Shown here: positions 37,266-46,274 of the stretch, piece by piece
Position numbering within the stretch: the first letter of the stretch is position 1
How the letters are laid out: each line of letters starts with the position of its first letter
Assembly (NCBI RefSeq): GCF_000011345.1
Contig: NC_004113.1
Span: 1,922,001-1,986,000 of the forward strand
DNA length: 64,000 bases
Origin: Thermosynechococcus vestitus BP-1
GTDB taxonomy: Bacteria; Cyanobacteriota; Cyanobacteriia; Thermosynechococcales; Thermosynechococcaceae
Direction of reading: 5' to 3'
The notes under the pieces: generated by a model
Told to the model about the DNA's origin: nothing
Databases searched by the model: none
What the model saw: the letters and a program-made list of their open reading frames with translations, nothing else
Program-made: the position numbers and the translations under genes

Positions 37266-39530
37266 ATGCATTTTACGATTGCTAGTCTACTTGCCAACTT
37301 TAGCGAAGATAAATTTGTTGCCCCCAAAGTTCTCGAAAAAAAACTCGGCTGTGACGATCCTGAGAGCCAGCGAGAGCTGGAAATTGCCCTTGATGCCCTA
37401 GAACGCATTGGCCTGCTCATCAAAGAACGGGGCAAGTATCGCCGTGCCAGTGATGAGGGGTTGATTGAAGCGCGGTTGCGCTGCTCGAGCAAGGGCTTTT
37501 GCTTTGCCATCCAAGATGCCGAGGGTGCAGAAGATATCTTTGTACGTGAGCATCAACTCAGTACTGCCTGGAATGGCGATCGCGTGCTGGTGCGGGTCAC
37601 CCGTGAAGGCCGCCGCAAGAAATCGCCAGAGGGGGAAGTGAAACTCATCCTTGAGCGGGGCAATCCCTCGGTGATTGCTCGAGTGAAACAGACAGAAGAT
37701 GGGTTTCGGGCGACGCCCCTCGACGATCGCCTGCTCTTTGAAATTGCCCTTGAGCCCAATGACCTTGTGCCCGACCTATCGACGGTGGTGGATCAACTGG
37801 TGCATGTTCACATTCGCCGCTATCCTTTGGGGGGCTACCTGCCCACGGGGGAAATTGGCCAGATCCTAGGGAGTGATGCCCAATCGGCCCCAATCCTTGA
37901 CTTGATTTGCTGCAAACACAACCTTGTTCGCCAATTTAATCCGGCCCTGCGCACCGCCGCTGCCACCTTGAATGCCCAGTTGGAAACCTTGGACTTCAGC
38001 GATCGCCAAGACTTGCGGGAACTGGTCACCATTACCTTAGTTGCCCCTGGCCAAGAGCCCCAAGTGGCCTTTTCCCTCGATGGGCTTGGGCCAGATCTCT
38101 GGCAGTTGGGGATTCACATTAGCGATGTGGGGGGATTACTTCCCCGGGATGAACTGCTGGATCGCACAGCTCGCCGTCAGGGCATGAGCCTCGCGACCCC
38201 CGAACTTAGTTTGCCCCTATTGCCGCAGGAATTAGAGACGCTGCGCTTGCTGCCGGGGGGCGATCGCGCTGCCATTTCGCTGCTGATTGTGCTCAACACT
38301 GCCGGCGAAGTTCAGTCCTACAGGATTTACCGCAGTTGTATCCGCGTCGATGCCTGTGTCACCAGTGAACAAGTGGCGGCTACCCTAGCCCTAGGGGACA
38401 GTTCTGGGGATTGGTTGCGGGCTTTAATTCACCTTGCCAATGCCGTGAGTCAGCGGCGCCAGGCACGGGGGAGTATTGAAGTTACCCCAGCGGAGGCCCT
38501 GAGGCTTGCCTATGCCGATGAGGGCCTCGCCCCCGCCATTTTCCTACCAAAGGTGACCCCTTGGACCAGCTTGGTTATTCTTGCCAATGAACTCCTGGGC
38601 CGTCATTTGGCGAAGTTGGGCGTACCGGCTCTCTATCGCACGCAGCCCGTACCCGAACTCTATGGGGTGCAGGATTTTCTCAAGCTGTGCCAAAATCTGA
38701 ACTTGCCCTTGAGTCTCGATCATCCCTCCCAGGTGACGCCCCGCGACTATCAGCGGTTTATGGCGCAATTGGCCACCTCGGATCTGGCAGCCCTGTTGCA
38801 GGAACTCTTGCTCGATAAACTGAAGCCCGCCAGCGATTCCCCTGTGGTGCTGACCCACTTTGGTTTGGCCACTGCGGAGGGCTATGGTCATTTCTGCTCG
38901 CCGCTACAACGCTACACCGATATTGTCAATCAGCGGATTTTACACCTTCTCCTGACAGAAGGGCGCGATCGCCGCGGGCCACGGGCAAAAGAGCGCGTCA
39001 ATCTTGGCGATTCCAGTTGCTTGGAGCAGGTGAATTGGACCGTTTTCACCACCGACATTCAGCGGGAGGTGGACACTCTCGTTAAGGAATTAGCCCCCCA
39101 CCTCCAAGAGCGGGAGCGGCAAACCTACACTGCTTGGAAGGATCTAGTGGGGCTGCAACGGGTGCGCCAGGTCCAAGCCTGTATTGGCGAAGTGCGTCCC
39201 GGCATTATTACGGGCGTACAGTCCTATGGCTTCTTTGTCGAACTGCTGGATTTTAATGTGGAGGGTCTAGTCCACGTCAGTTCCCTCAAGGATGACTGGT
39301 ATGAATACCGCGCCCATGCCCAAACGTTGACGGGTCGGCGTAATCGCTTGCGTTACCGCTTGGGCGATCGCGTTGAAGTGCTGATTAAAAATGTGGATTC
39401 CTATCGCCAGCAGGTGGACTTAGGGGTCATGAGTGGTGGCTCGCAAGCGACGGAAGAAGACCTCAACGGCAGCAGTGACAGCGGCGAACCCCTCACCCCT
39501 CCTGAGGATGACACTGCTGAGACGCTGTAA
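37266..39530 (+). CDS. zam: Zam, RNase II/R family protein with degenerate active site
   Basis: 754 residues from ATG 37266 (an upstream TTG at 37260 is also in frame). RNase II/R layout: N-terminal winged-helix-like region (about 1-70), cold-shock-like domains, central RNB domain (about 260-570), C-terminal S1 domain (about 630-715, GIITGVQSYGFFVEL). The RNB catalytic aspartates are absent: where active enzymes have a TIDxxxAxDxDD motif this has TITLVAPGQEPQVAFSLD. This fits Zam, the acetazolamide-resistance protein of Synechocystis, described as a redox-regulated family with a degenerate site. A vicinal CysCys (LICCKHNL, about residue 220) may be relevant. A role in RNA binding is more likely than hydrolysis. 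Confidence 0.85.
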   Translation: MHFTIASLLANFSEDKFVAPKVLEKKLGCDDPESQRELEIALDALERIGLLIKERGKYRRASDEGLIEARLRCSSKGFCFAIQDAEGAEDIFVREHQLSTAWNGDRVLVRVTREGRRKKSPEGEVKLILERGNPSVIARVKQTEDGFRATPLDDRLLFEIALEPNDLVPDLSTVVDQLVHVHIRRYPLGGYLPTGEIGQILGSDAQSAPILDLICCKHNLVRQFNPALRTAAATLNAQLETLDFSDRQDLRELVTITLVAPGQEPQVAFSLDGLGPDLWQLGIHISDVGGLLPRDELLDRTARRQGMSLATPELSLPLLPQELETLRLLPGGDRAAISLLIVLNTAGEVQSYRIYRSCIRVDACVTSEQVAATLALGDSSGDWLRALIHLANAVSQRRQARGSIEVTPAEALRLAYADEGLAPAIFLPKVTPWTSLVILANELLGRHLAKLGVPALYRTQPVPELYGVQDFLKLCQNLNLPLSLDHPSQVTPRDYQRFMAQLATSDLAALLQELLLDKLKPASDSPVVLTHFGLATAEGYGHFCSPLQRYTDIVNQRILHLLLTEGRDRRGPRAKERVNLGDSSCLEQVNWTVFTTDIQREVDTLVKELAPHLQERERQTYTAWKDLVGLQRVRQVQACIGEVRPGIITGVQSYGFFVELLDFNVEGLVHVSSLKDDWYEYRAHAQTLTGRRNRLRYRLGDRVEVLIKNVDSYRQQVDLGVMSGGSQATEEDLNGSSDSGEPLTPPEDDTAETL

Positions 39531-39564
39531 ACCAAGAGTGGATGTTTCGCAGGGGGGGCAGCGG

Positions 39565-40560
39565 TTGAACATTGTCTATTTTGGCACACCGGAGTTTGCC
39601 CTTGCGCCCCTCCAACGGCTGTTGCAAACAGAGACCTATCAGGTACTGGGGGTGGTCACCCAACCCGATCGGCGGCGGGGACGGGGCAACCAATTATCCC
39701 CTTCTCCCGTCAAGGCCTTCGCCCTTCGCCACGGGTTACCCATTTGGCAACCCCCACGTCTGCGTCAAGATCCACAGCTGCCTGAGGTCTTGCGATCGCT
39801 GGCCGCTGATGTCTTTGTCGTTGTTGCCTACGGTCAAATCCTGCCCCAGTCCATCCTTGACATCCCCCGTTACGGCTGCATCAATATCCATGGCTCACTG
39901 CTGCCGAGGTACCGCGGTGCAGCTCCAATTCAGTGGGCACTCTACCACGGCGAAGAGGAAACCGGGGTAACGACGATGCTCATGGATGCCGGTCTGGACA
40001 CAGGCCCAATGCTCCTGAAGCGAAAGGTCAGGATTCATTTAGAGGATAACGCCACTACCCTCAGCGCCAAGCTGAGCGAGACGGGTGCCGACCTGCTGCT
40101 AGACACCTTGCAGCAACTGCCACAGCTTCAAGCCGAACCCCAAAACGACGCTGAGGCCACCTACGCGCCGCTCATTCAAAAAAGCGACTATGCCATTGAT
40201 TGGGGGCGATCGGCCCTTGCCCTCCACAACCAGGTGCGCGCCTTCTATCCCTATGCCTATACCCAGTGGCAAGGGACAGCCTTGAAAATTTTGCAAACGT
40301 GGCCATTGATTCCCGAAGTGGCGGCCAAGTTACCCGAACCCCTACAGTCATATGTCCGTGAGCCTGAAGCCGCCGCCCCCCCCGGTACGGTGCTCGCTCT
40401 CATTAAGGGCTGGGGGCCAGTGGTACAGACAGGCAAGGGTCCCCTACTCCTGAGTCAAGTGCAGTTGAGTGGTCGCAAAGCGCAATCGGGGTGGGATTTT
40501 GTCAATGGGGTTCGGCTGGCGATCGCCACTCAATTCGCTATTGTGCCCTCAGCTCTGTAA
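39565..40560 (+). CDS. fmt: Methionyl-tRNA formyltransferase
   Basis: 331 residues starting at TTG 39565, which follows a strong GGGGGGCAGCGG. Longer frames reach back into zam, but the family starts with NIVYFGTPEFA. It formylates initiator Met-tRNA. Visible: SLLPRYRGAAPIQWAL (with INIHGS before it), GLDTGPML and the C-terminal domain with LLLSQVQLSGRK. The overlap with zam is avoided by the TTG start. Confidence 0.93.
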   Translation: MNIVYFGTPEFALAPLQRLLQTETYQVLGVVTQPDRRRGRGNQLSPSPVKAFALRHGLPIWQPPRLRQDPQLPEVLRSLAADVFVVVAYGQILPQSILDIPRYGCINIHGSLLPRYRGAAPIQWALYHGEEETGVTTMLMDAGLDTGPMLLKRKVRIHLEDNATTLSAKLSETGADLLLDTLQQLPQLQAEPQNDAEATYAPLIQKSDYAIDWGRSALALHNQVRAFYPYAYTQWQGTALKILQTWPLIPEVAAKLPEPLQSYVREPEAAAPPGTVLALIKGWGPVVQTGKGPLLLSQVQLSGRKAQSGWDFVNGVRLAIATQFAIVPSAL

Positions 40561-40629
40561 CTGAGTTTTAAGCACCGCAGCTTAATGTAACTAAATGTTA
40601 CGATTTTGCCGTTTTGCCAGCATTTCACC

Positions 40630-40677
40630 TTGACACCCCTGGGACTAGCTCACTACACTGGCACACATACCTAGGTA
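40630..40677 (+). promoter_or_regulatory. Promoter and 10-bp palindrome before the RHH gene
   Basis: TTGACA (40630-40635), an 18-base spacer and TACACT (40654-40659) form a good sigma-70 promoter. A perfect palindrome TACCTAGGTA (40668-40677) lies just after the expected start, a place where a repressor could act. The same 10 bases form the core of the MerR operator at 54374-54391. Confidence 0.7.
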
Positions 40678-40691
40678 CGTCTCTAACCCCT

Positions 40692-41015
40692 ATGGAAGAT
40701 AAGCAAAAGGTTACGTTGTATCTCTCCCCCGATGTGCACCGCCAGCTAAAGATTGCCGCTGTGGTCGAGCAGGAAACAATGTCCACCCTTGCTGAGCGTG
40801 CTATTGAATTTCTGCTGGCTCACCCAGAAGTACTGGCGGAATATGCCGAGCAAAAGCACGGCAATGTCCATCGGGTTTATCACTGCCCAGAGTGCGCCAG
40901 TGCCCTTGTCCTGCGGGGGGATGAGCTAACGGCCTTGGTCAATCAGCCCACTGTGATTGATGACAACAGCCTCAGTGTTCCTTCCCTCTCCGTCGAGTTG
41001 GTGTCTGCCCGCTAG
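40692..41015 (+). CDS. Ribbon-helix-helix protein with C-terminal CxxC
   Basis: 107 residues from ATG 40692. The N-terminus is a ribbon-helix-helix of CopG/Arc type (QKVTLYLSPDVHRQLKIAAVVEQETMSTLAERAIEFLL), then a single CxxC (YHCPECASALVL). It probably binds DNA, perhaps its own promoter. It lies upstream of ycf46 with 60 bases between. No toxin gene follows, so it is not a simple antitoxin. Confidence 0.7.
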   Translation: MEDKQKVTLYLSPDVHRQLKIAAVVEQETMSTLAERAIEFLLAHPEVLAEYAEQKHGNVHRVYHCPECASALVLRGDELTALVNQPTVIDDNSLSVPSLSVELVSAR

Positions 41016-41074
41016 GCCAGTGGCGGGGATGCTGGGTCAGCCTTGATCAGCCTTGAAAAAAGGAGGTGATTGCT

Positions 41075-42607
41075 GTGCAAGAAGAATTGAGTGTCCTAAT
41101 CCAAGCGCAATATCCCTTAATCTACCTCCTGACCTCTGAAGAAGAGCGGGCTGAGCAGGCGATCGCCACCATTGCCCAAAGTCAAGTTGGACCCCAGGGG
41201 CGCTCTCCCCGCAAACTCTACATCTGGACAGTCACCCATGGCATGGTGGAGTATGGCCATCCCCGCAATAATAGTCACCACAACACTGTCTCACCGGAAG
41301 CTGCCATTCAATGGGTCGTTCACCAACGGGAACCGGGCATCTACGTCTTCAAGGATTTGCACCCCTTCATTGATTCGCCCCCGGTGACGCGTTCTTTACG
41401 GGACGCGATCGCCAGCTTCAAGAGCAGCCACAAAACCATTATCCTCATGTCCCCTGAAGCGGCGCAGCGAATTCCCGTTGAACTGGAAAAAGAAATCGTT
41501 GTTGTTGACTACCCCCTGCCCAGTATTAACGAACTGGATGAGGTTCTCGGGCAGCAGTTAGATCCCCGCGATCGCCGAGTCCTCACCCCCGAAGCACGGG
41601 AAAAGCTTGTCAAAGCCACCCTTGGCCTGACGCGGGATGAAGCCGAAAAAGTCTTTCGCAAGGCCAAAGTCACCGCTGGGCGGCTCACCGAAGCCGAAGT
41701 GGACATCATCCTCTCCGAGAAAAAGCAACTCATCCGCCGCAACGGCATCCTCGAATACATGGAAGTGGATGAAACCATTGATTCTGTGGGTGGTCTAGAG
41801 GAGCTCAAGGTATGGTTGCGCCAACGGGCCAACGCCTTCAGTGAAAAGGCTCGTGAATACGGCTTACCACAACCGAAGGGGATGTTAATTCTGGGTGTCC
41901 CCGGCTGTGGGAAGTCCCTCATTGCCAAAACCACCTCCCGCCTTTGGGGCTTGCCGCTGCTGCGCCTTGATATGGGTCGGGTCTACGACGGTTCAATGGT
42001 GGGGCGATCGGAAGCAAATTTGCGCAATGCGCTGAAAACCGCTGAATCTATTTCCCCGGCCATTCTCTTTATTGACGAGATGGACAAGGCCTTCGCTGGC
42101 GGGGCAGGCTCCTCAGACTCCGATGGCGGTACCTCCAGCCGCATCTTTGCCTCGTTCCTCACTTGGATGCAGGAGAAAAAGTCTCCCGTCTTTGTCTTGG
42201 CAACAGCCAACCGCGTTGAACGGCTCCCCGGTGAATTCTTGCGCAAAGGCCGCTTTGATGAAATTTTCTTTGTTGATTTGCCCAATGCCGAGGAGCGCAA
42301 GGAAATCTTTCGCATTCACCTCACTAAGCGCCGTCGTGAGATTGATCGCTTTGACCTAGAGCAACTAGCCAACATTTGCGATGGTTTTTCTGGCGCCGAA
42401 ATTGAGCAGGCCATCATTGCTGCGATGTACGAAGCCTTTGCTCAAGGGCGGGAGTTTACCCAGTTAGACATTATTGCCGCTAGCCGTGCCACTCAACCCC
42501 TTTCCAAGACGATGCAAGAGCAGGTCACGGCACTTCGGGATTGGGCACGCCAACGGGCGCGTCCGGCGGCGGCTTCAGTGGCTGAGTACCAGCGACTGGA
42601 GTTCTGA
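41075..42607 (+). CDS. ycf46: Ycf46 AAA ATPase
   Basis: About 510 residues. GTG 41075 is chosen; AAGGAGGTGA lies immediately upstream, whereas the earlier GTG (41066) overlaps it. N-terminal region starts QEELSVLIQAQYPLIYLLTSEE as in other Ycf46. The AAA domain has Walker A GVPGCGKSLIAKT, Walker B AILFIDEMDKAFAG and sensor ATANRVERLPGEFLRKGRFDE. In cyanobacteria it has been linked to CO2 uptake or photosynthesis regulation; the molecular role is open. Confidence 0.93.
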   Translation: MQEELSVLIQAQYPLIYLLTSEEERAEQAIATIAQSQVGPQGRSPRKLYIWTVTHGMVEYGHPRNNSHHNTVSPEAAIQWVVHQREPGIYVFKDLHPFIDSPPVTRSLRDAIASFKSSHKTIILMSPEAAQRIPVELEKEIVVVDYPLPSINELDEVLGQQLDPRDRRVLTPEAREKLVKATLGLTRDEAEKVFRKAKVTAGRLTEAEVDIILSEKKQLIRRNGILEYMEVDETIDSVGGLEELKVWLRQRANAFSEKAREYGLPQPKGMLILGVPGCGKSLIAKTTSRLWGLPLLRLDMGRVYDGSMVGRSEANLRNALKTAESISPAILFIDEMDKAFAGGAGSSDSDGGTSSRIFASFLTWMQEKKSPVFVLATANRVERLPGEFLRKGRFDEIFFVDLPNAEERKEIFRIHLTKRRREIDRFDLEQLANICDGFSGAEIEQAIIAAMYEAFAQGREFTQLDIIAASRATQPLSKTMQEQVTALRDWARQRARPAAASVAEYQRLEF

Positions 42608-42727
42608 CAAGCTTCCTTCTGTCTGCCCAGCGCAGATGGGAGAAAGACCCGACCACAGGGGTTTGGTTCGCCATAAATTGTGGTTCATTCAGTCCAATGT
42701 TTCTGTCTCAATCTGGAGGAAATCCAC

Positions 42728-43081
42728 ATGTCTCACTTCAGCACCCTGCGTACGAAAGTGACCGATGCTGAAATCTTGAAAGCATCCCTGCGGGATCTGG
42801 GCATTACGGTGAAAACCAATGCCGATGTGCGTGGCTACAACGGCCAACGCGTTCGCGCTGACATCGTCGCTGTCCTCGATGGCGAGTATGATCTGGGCTG
42901 GTCTCGCAATGCTGATGGCACCTTTGATCTAATTGCTGACCTCTGGGGTGTGGCCAAAAAACACAACCAAACCGAGCTGATCAACTCGATCAACCAAAAA
43001 TATGCCATCAACAAAACCTTGGCTGAGGTGAAGCGTCCTGGCCTTCAGAACGCCAACGTCAAGCTTGTGGTGCATAGCTAA
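42728..43081 (+). CDS. ycf35: Ycf35 / DUF1257 protein
   Basis: 117 residues from ATG 42728, preceded by CTGGAGG. DUF1257 family, found in algal plastids and cyanobacteria: MSHFSTLRTKVTDAEIL, ADVRGYNGQRVRADIVAVL and YAINKTLAEVKRPG. Function unknown. A good terminator follows. Confidence 0.92.
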   Translation: MSHFSTLRTKVTDAEILKASLRDLGITVKTNADVRGYNGQRVRADIVAVLDGEYDLGWSRNADGTFDLIADLWGVAKKHNQTELINSINQKYAINKTLAEVKRPGLQNANVKLVVHS

Positions 43082-43134
43082 TCCTGTTGCCAAGTGCTTT
43101 GTACTGTCTAGCGCGCGTTCCCAAGTAATCCGCT

Positions 43135-43166
43135 GGCTGACTCCCTAGGGGTCGGCCTCTTTTTTA
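43135..43166 (+). terminator. Rho-independent terminator after ycf35
   Basis: GGCTGACTCC pairs with GGGGTCGGCC with two G-T pairs, then a run of six or more T interrupted once. Confidence 0.8.
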
Positions 43167-43222
43167 TCTCAGGATTCAGACTATGCTATTTTAGCCATGA
43201 AGGTCACGATTGCTTGTATTGA

Positions 43223-44152
43223 TTGAGTTCTCGCCAACCCATCCAAGAACACTTTTCTCCAGAGGCTAGGCTAGTGATGGCCAGCGGGGATATTTGTGAG
43301 GTGGTTCGTCAGGTGCCGGATGAGGCGATGACGCTCATCTTTACGTCGCCACCCTACAACCTCGGCAAGGCCTACGAAACGCCGGTGGCGATCGAGGACT
43401 ATCTCCAAAGCCAAAGCGCAGTGATTGCTGAGCTGTATCGAGTGCTGCGACCAGAGGGAAGTCTGTGCTGGCAAGTGGGGAATTTTGTTCAAAGGGGAGA
43501 GGTTTATCCCTTGGATATTTTGTTTTATCCCCTCTTCAAGCGATTGGGTTTGAAGCTGCGCAATCGCATCATTTGGAAATTTGGCCATGGTCTCCATGCC
43601 ACAAAGCGCTTTTCTGGCCGCTATGAAACGATCCTCTGGTTCACCAAGTCAGATGAGTACATCTTTAATTTGGATGCGGTGCGCATTCCAGCCAAATATC
43701 CGGGGAAACGTCACTTCAAAGGCCCGAATAAGGGCAAACCCTCGGGTAATCCCTTGGGCAAAAATCCATCGGATGTCTGGGAAGTGGTTGTTCAGGATTG
43801 GCAAGAACTGGTGTGGGATATTCCCAATGTCAAGTCCAATCATCCCGAAAAAACGCTGCATCCCTGCCAATTTCCCATTGAGTTGGTGGAGCGGTGCGTT
43901 CTTGCCCTCAGCCATGAGGGGGATTGGGTGTTTGACCCCTATATGGGGGTGGGATCATCGCTCTTGGCTGCCCTAATGCACAATCGGCGAGCGATGGGCT
44001 GTGAGAAGGAACCCGCTTATGTCAACATTGCTCGCCAACGGATTCAGGCCTATGAAAATGGCACCCTGCCTTACCGTCCCCTTGGCAGACCGGTGTACAG
44101 CCCCACCGGACAGGAGAAAATAGTGCAAATTCCTGAAGAGTGGCAACAGTGA
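43223..44152 (+). CDS. DNA methyltransferase (N4-cytosine or N6-adenine, beta type)
   Basis: 309 residues. Catalytic motif IV is TSPPYNLGKAYE (about residue 41), typical of N4/N6 aminomethyltransferases; SAM motif I is VFDPYMGVGSSLLAAL near the C-terminus, so the order is permuted (IV before I). It resembles the cyanobacterial GGCC N4-cytosine methylase (Sll0729 type) rather than the GATC adenine type, which is a memory-based guess. The TTG start (43223) has no clear ribosome site. No restriction gene is adjacent, suggesting an orphan regulatory methylase. It overlaps the next gene by 13 bases. Confidence 0.82.
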   Translation: MSSRQPIQEHFSPEARLVMASGDICEVVRQVPDEAMTLIFTSPPYNLGKAYETPVAIEDYLQSQSAVIAELYRVLRPEGSLCWQVGNFVQRGEVYPLDILFYPLFKRLGLKLRNRIIWKFGHGLHATKRFSGRYETILWFTKSDEYIFNLDAVRIPAKYPGKRHFKGPNKGKPSGNPLGKNPSDVWEVVVQDWQELVWDIPNVKSNHPEKTLHPCQFPIELVERCVLALSHEGDWVFDPYMGVGSSLLAALMHNRRAMGCEKEPAYVNIARQRIQAYENGTLPYRPLGRPVYSPTGQEKIVQIPEEWQQ

Positions 44153-44679
44153 ATTGGCGATCGCTCGATGAGCTGGTACGCATTCAATCCAAGTGGGTGA
44201 CCTTGATTGCCGAAAAGTGGCTGACGGACACGGGTGAAACCCTAGAATACTGGCGGGTAGAAAAGGCGGACTCTGTAATTGTCCTGCCACTGCAAGGGGA
44301 CGATTTAATCTGCCTGCCGCCAACTTTTCGCGTGGGCGTGCAGCGAGCTACGGTGGATTTTCCTGGTGGGCGAGTGCTCCCCAATCAAACCCCTAGGGCA
44401 ATGGTGCCGCAAATTTTGAGGCGGGAATTGGGGATTACCTCCGATGCGATTCAAGCCATCACCCCCATCTGTGAGCAGCCTTGGCTGGTCAATAGTGCCT
44501 TCTCTAATCAAAAAGTGTGGGGCTTCGTGGCTGAACTCGCCCTAGGAGCAAGGGTACCTCAAGCTGGGGGCAAGTTTCGGCTAGGGAGTCCGGACATCTC
44601 ACGGCTTCTTGGGCAGTTGGAGTGCTTGCAATGTCGTGCTGTTCTCTTAGAATGGCTGTATCAGTGCCGACCGGTCTAG
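44140..44679 (+). CDS. Nudix-fold protein with degenerate Nudix box
   Basis: 179 residues. Sequence VDFPGGRVLPNQTPRAMVP, then ILRRELGIT, follows the Nudix layout (GX5EX7REUXEEXGU), but the E and EE residues for metal binding are missing or shifted. Start is GTG 44140 (a second GTG, 44149, is possible). Hydrolysis is therefore doubtful and a binding or regulatory role may remain. It overlaps the methylase by 13 bases and probably shares its transcript. Stop shares CTAG with the next convergent gene. Confidence 0.65.
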   Translation: MATVNWRSLDELVRIQSKWVTLIAEKWLTDTGETLEYWRVEKADSVIVLPLQGDDLICLPPTFRVGVQRATVDFPGGRVLPNQTPRAMVPQILRRELGITSDAIQAITPICEQPWLVNSAFSNQKVWGFVAELALGARVPQAGGKFRLGSPDISRLLGQLECLQCRAVLLEWLYQCRPV

Positions 44680-46274
44680 GCGATCGCTCGCTTCAGATGA
44701 TTTTCCAAGGTTTTAGTGGGCAGGCCACTCTGGAGATGCTGCCACGGTAAGACCGTCTCCTCTGGCCAATTGGCATTAACATAGGCTTCAAAGTCGGGCA
44801 ACTGTCCCTGCCGTTCCTTAAAAGCACGGCGATAACTGCCTAAGGAGGTGCCATAGTGGCGCACCTGCTCTAAAAGGGGAGCAAGCCGGCGATCGCCCCG
44901 CGAAATCAAGGCTTGAATCAACGAGTCATTATAGGATTCAGGGCGAAACTCAATCCCCAATTTGGCCAATTCTTTTTTCAAAAACTTGAGGCGTTTTTCG
45001 GCCACCGGTTGTACGCCCCACCACTGAAAGGGGGTGTGGGCTTTGGGAACAAAGGTACTACAGCCAAGGGTGAGCCGCAGTCGCGGCGCTGTTTTTTTCA
45101 ATTGGCAAAAGAGATCCACTGTGGCTGCCACATCGGCATCGGTTTCTGTGGGCAGTCCCACCATGCCATAAAACTTCAGCCCCTTGAGGCCACCGGCTTG
45201 GGCATGGCTCGCAGCAGCCAGGATCTCCTCAGTCTCAAGCTTTTTGTTGATCACTTGCCGCAGGCGCTCAGACCCCGTTTCGATGGCGATCGTTAGGGAT
45301 TGACTACCCCGTTGACTCAACAGTTGGGCAAGGGATTCGGTCACCGTATTGGTGCGCACCGAAGCTAAACTCACCCGCACATGATCAAATTGCGGCTGAC
45401 CTAGATGCTCAATCAAGGCAGGAAATTCGGGGTGTTGGGTAATCGAGGCCCCTAAAAGCCCTAGGCGATCAGTAACGGCCAGCCCCCGCTCAATGGCAGG
45501 AATCAGCGTTTCTAGGCTCGGTGTGCGAAAAGGCAATGTCAAATAACTGGCCAAGCAAAAGCGGCATAGCTCGGGGCAACTGCGCACCACCTCCACCATG
45601 TAGATGTTTTCCCAAGCGGCGAGGGGGGTAACCACCGTGGAGGCCGCAAGGGTATGACCGCGGTGGACTTGTTTAGTGACTGTCGGCGGTACACTGGCCT
45701 TGATGGGTTCAATTCTTTGAATTGGACCGGTGGGATGGCTGTAGCTGACGTGGTACAGACTAGGAACATAAATACCAGGCACGTGGGCAAGGGCTTCCAA
45801 CCGTTGCGATCGCGCAGCAGTGCGCACCTGCGCCATTGTCGTTAGAAAGGGATCTAAGAGAGGTTCGGCGTCCCCCAACAAAATCACATCGAAAAAATCG
45901 GCAAAGGGCTCGGGATTTGCCGTCAGCACCGGGCCACCGCCAAAGACCAAGGGATGGCAATCGTGGCGATCGCGCTGCCAAATGGGAATGCCCAACTGCT
46001 CCAAGAGGACCAGTAAATTGCCGTAGTCCAACTCCCACGAGAAGGAAAAACCCACCAACTCTGGATCCCGAGGCAGTGGCTCCTGCACATCGGTAAAGAG
46101 GCGACTCACCGCCACATCGGCACGGCTGGCCAGTTGTGCCCACACCAGTTGATACCCCAAGCTGGTAATGCCAACGCTGTAGGTATTGGGAAAGCCATAG
46201 ATAACCCGCAGCGCCTCTGGCCGGGGGCGCGATCGCTCAAAGAGAAGGGTTTCAGCAGCAAAGGGGGAGTTCAC
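44676..46274 (-). CDS. Radical SAM protein with B12-binding-like N-terminus
   Basis: 532 residues. N-terminal region (about 20-150) looks like the cobalamin-binding-type domain (NTYSVGITSLGYQLVWAQL; LVGFSFSWELDYGNLL; FGGGPVLTANPEPFADFFD). Radical SAM cluster CPELCRFC (CX3CX2C) follows at about 235, then LPFRTPSLETLIPA, TIAIETGSERLRQVINKK. Family of TIGR03960-like proteins; reaction unknown. Starts with GTG directly adjacent to the topA TAG. A conserved feature of cyanobacteria but not characterised. Confidence 0.87.
   Translation of the reverse strand: MNSPFAAETLLFERSRPRPEALRVIYGFPNTYSVGITSLGYQLVWAQLASRADVAVSRLFTDVQEPLPRDPELVGFSFSWELDYGNLLVLLEQLGIPIWQRDRHDCHPLVFGGGPVLTANPEPFADFFDVILLGDAEPLLDPFLTTMAQVRTAARSQRLEALAHVPGIYVPSLYHVSYSHPTGPIQRIEPIKASVPPTVTKQVHRGHTLAASTVVTPLAAWENIYMVEVVRSCPELCRFCLASYLTLPFRTPSLETLIPAIERGLAVTDRLGLLGASITQHPEFPALIEHLGQPQFDHVRVSLASVRTNTVTESLAQLLSQRGSQSLTIAIETGSERLRQVINKKLETEEILAAASHAQAGGLKGLKFYGMVGLPTETDADVAATVDLFCQLKKTAPRLRLTLGCSTFVPKAHTPFQWWGVQPVAEKRLKFLKKELAKLGIEFRPESYNDSLIQALISRGDRRLAPLLEQVRHYGTSLGSYRRAFKERQGQLPDFEAYVNANWPEETVLPWQHLQSGLPTKTLENHLKRAIA

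Noticed and set aside
39433-39564. Longer fmt start inside zam
   Set aside because: The extra 44 residues have no family counterpart; TTG 39565 has a strong ribosome site.
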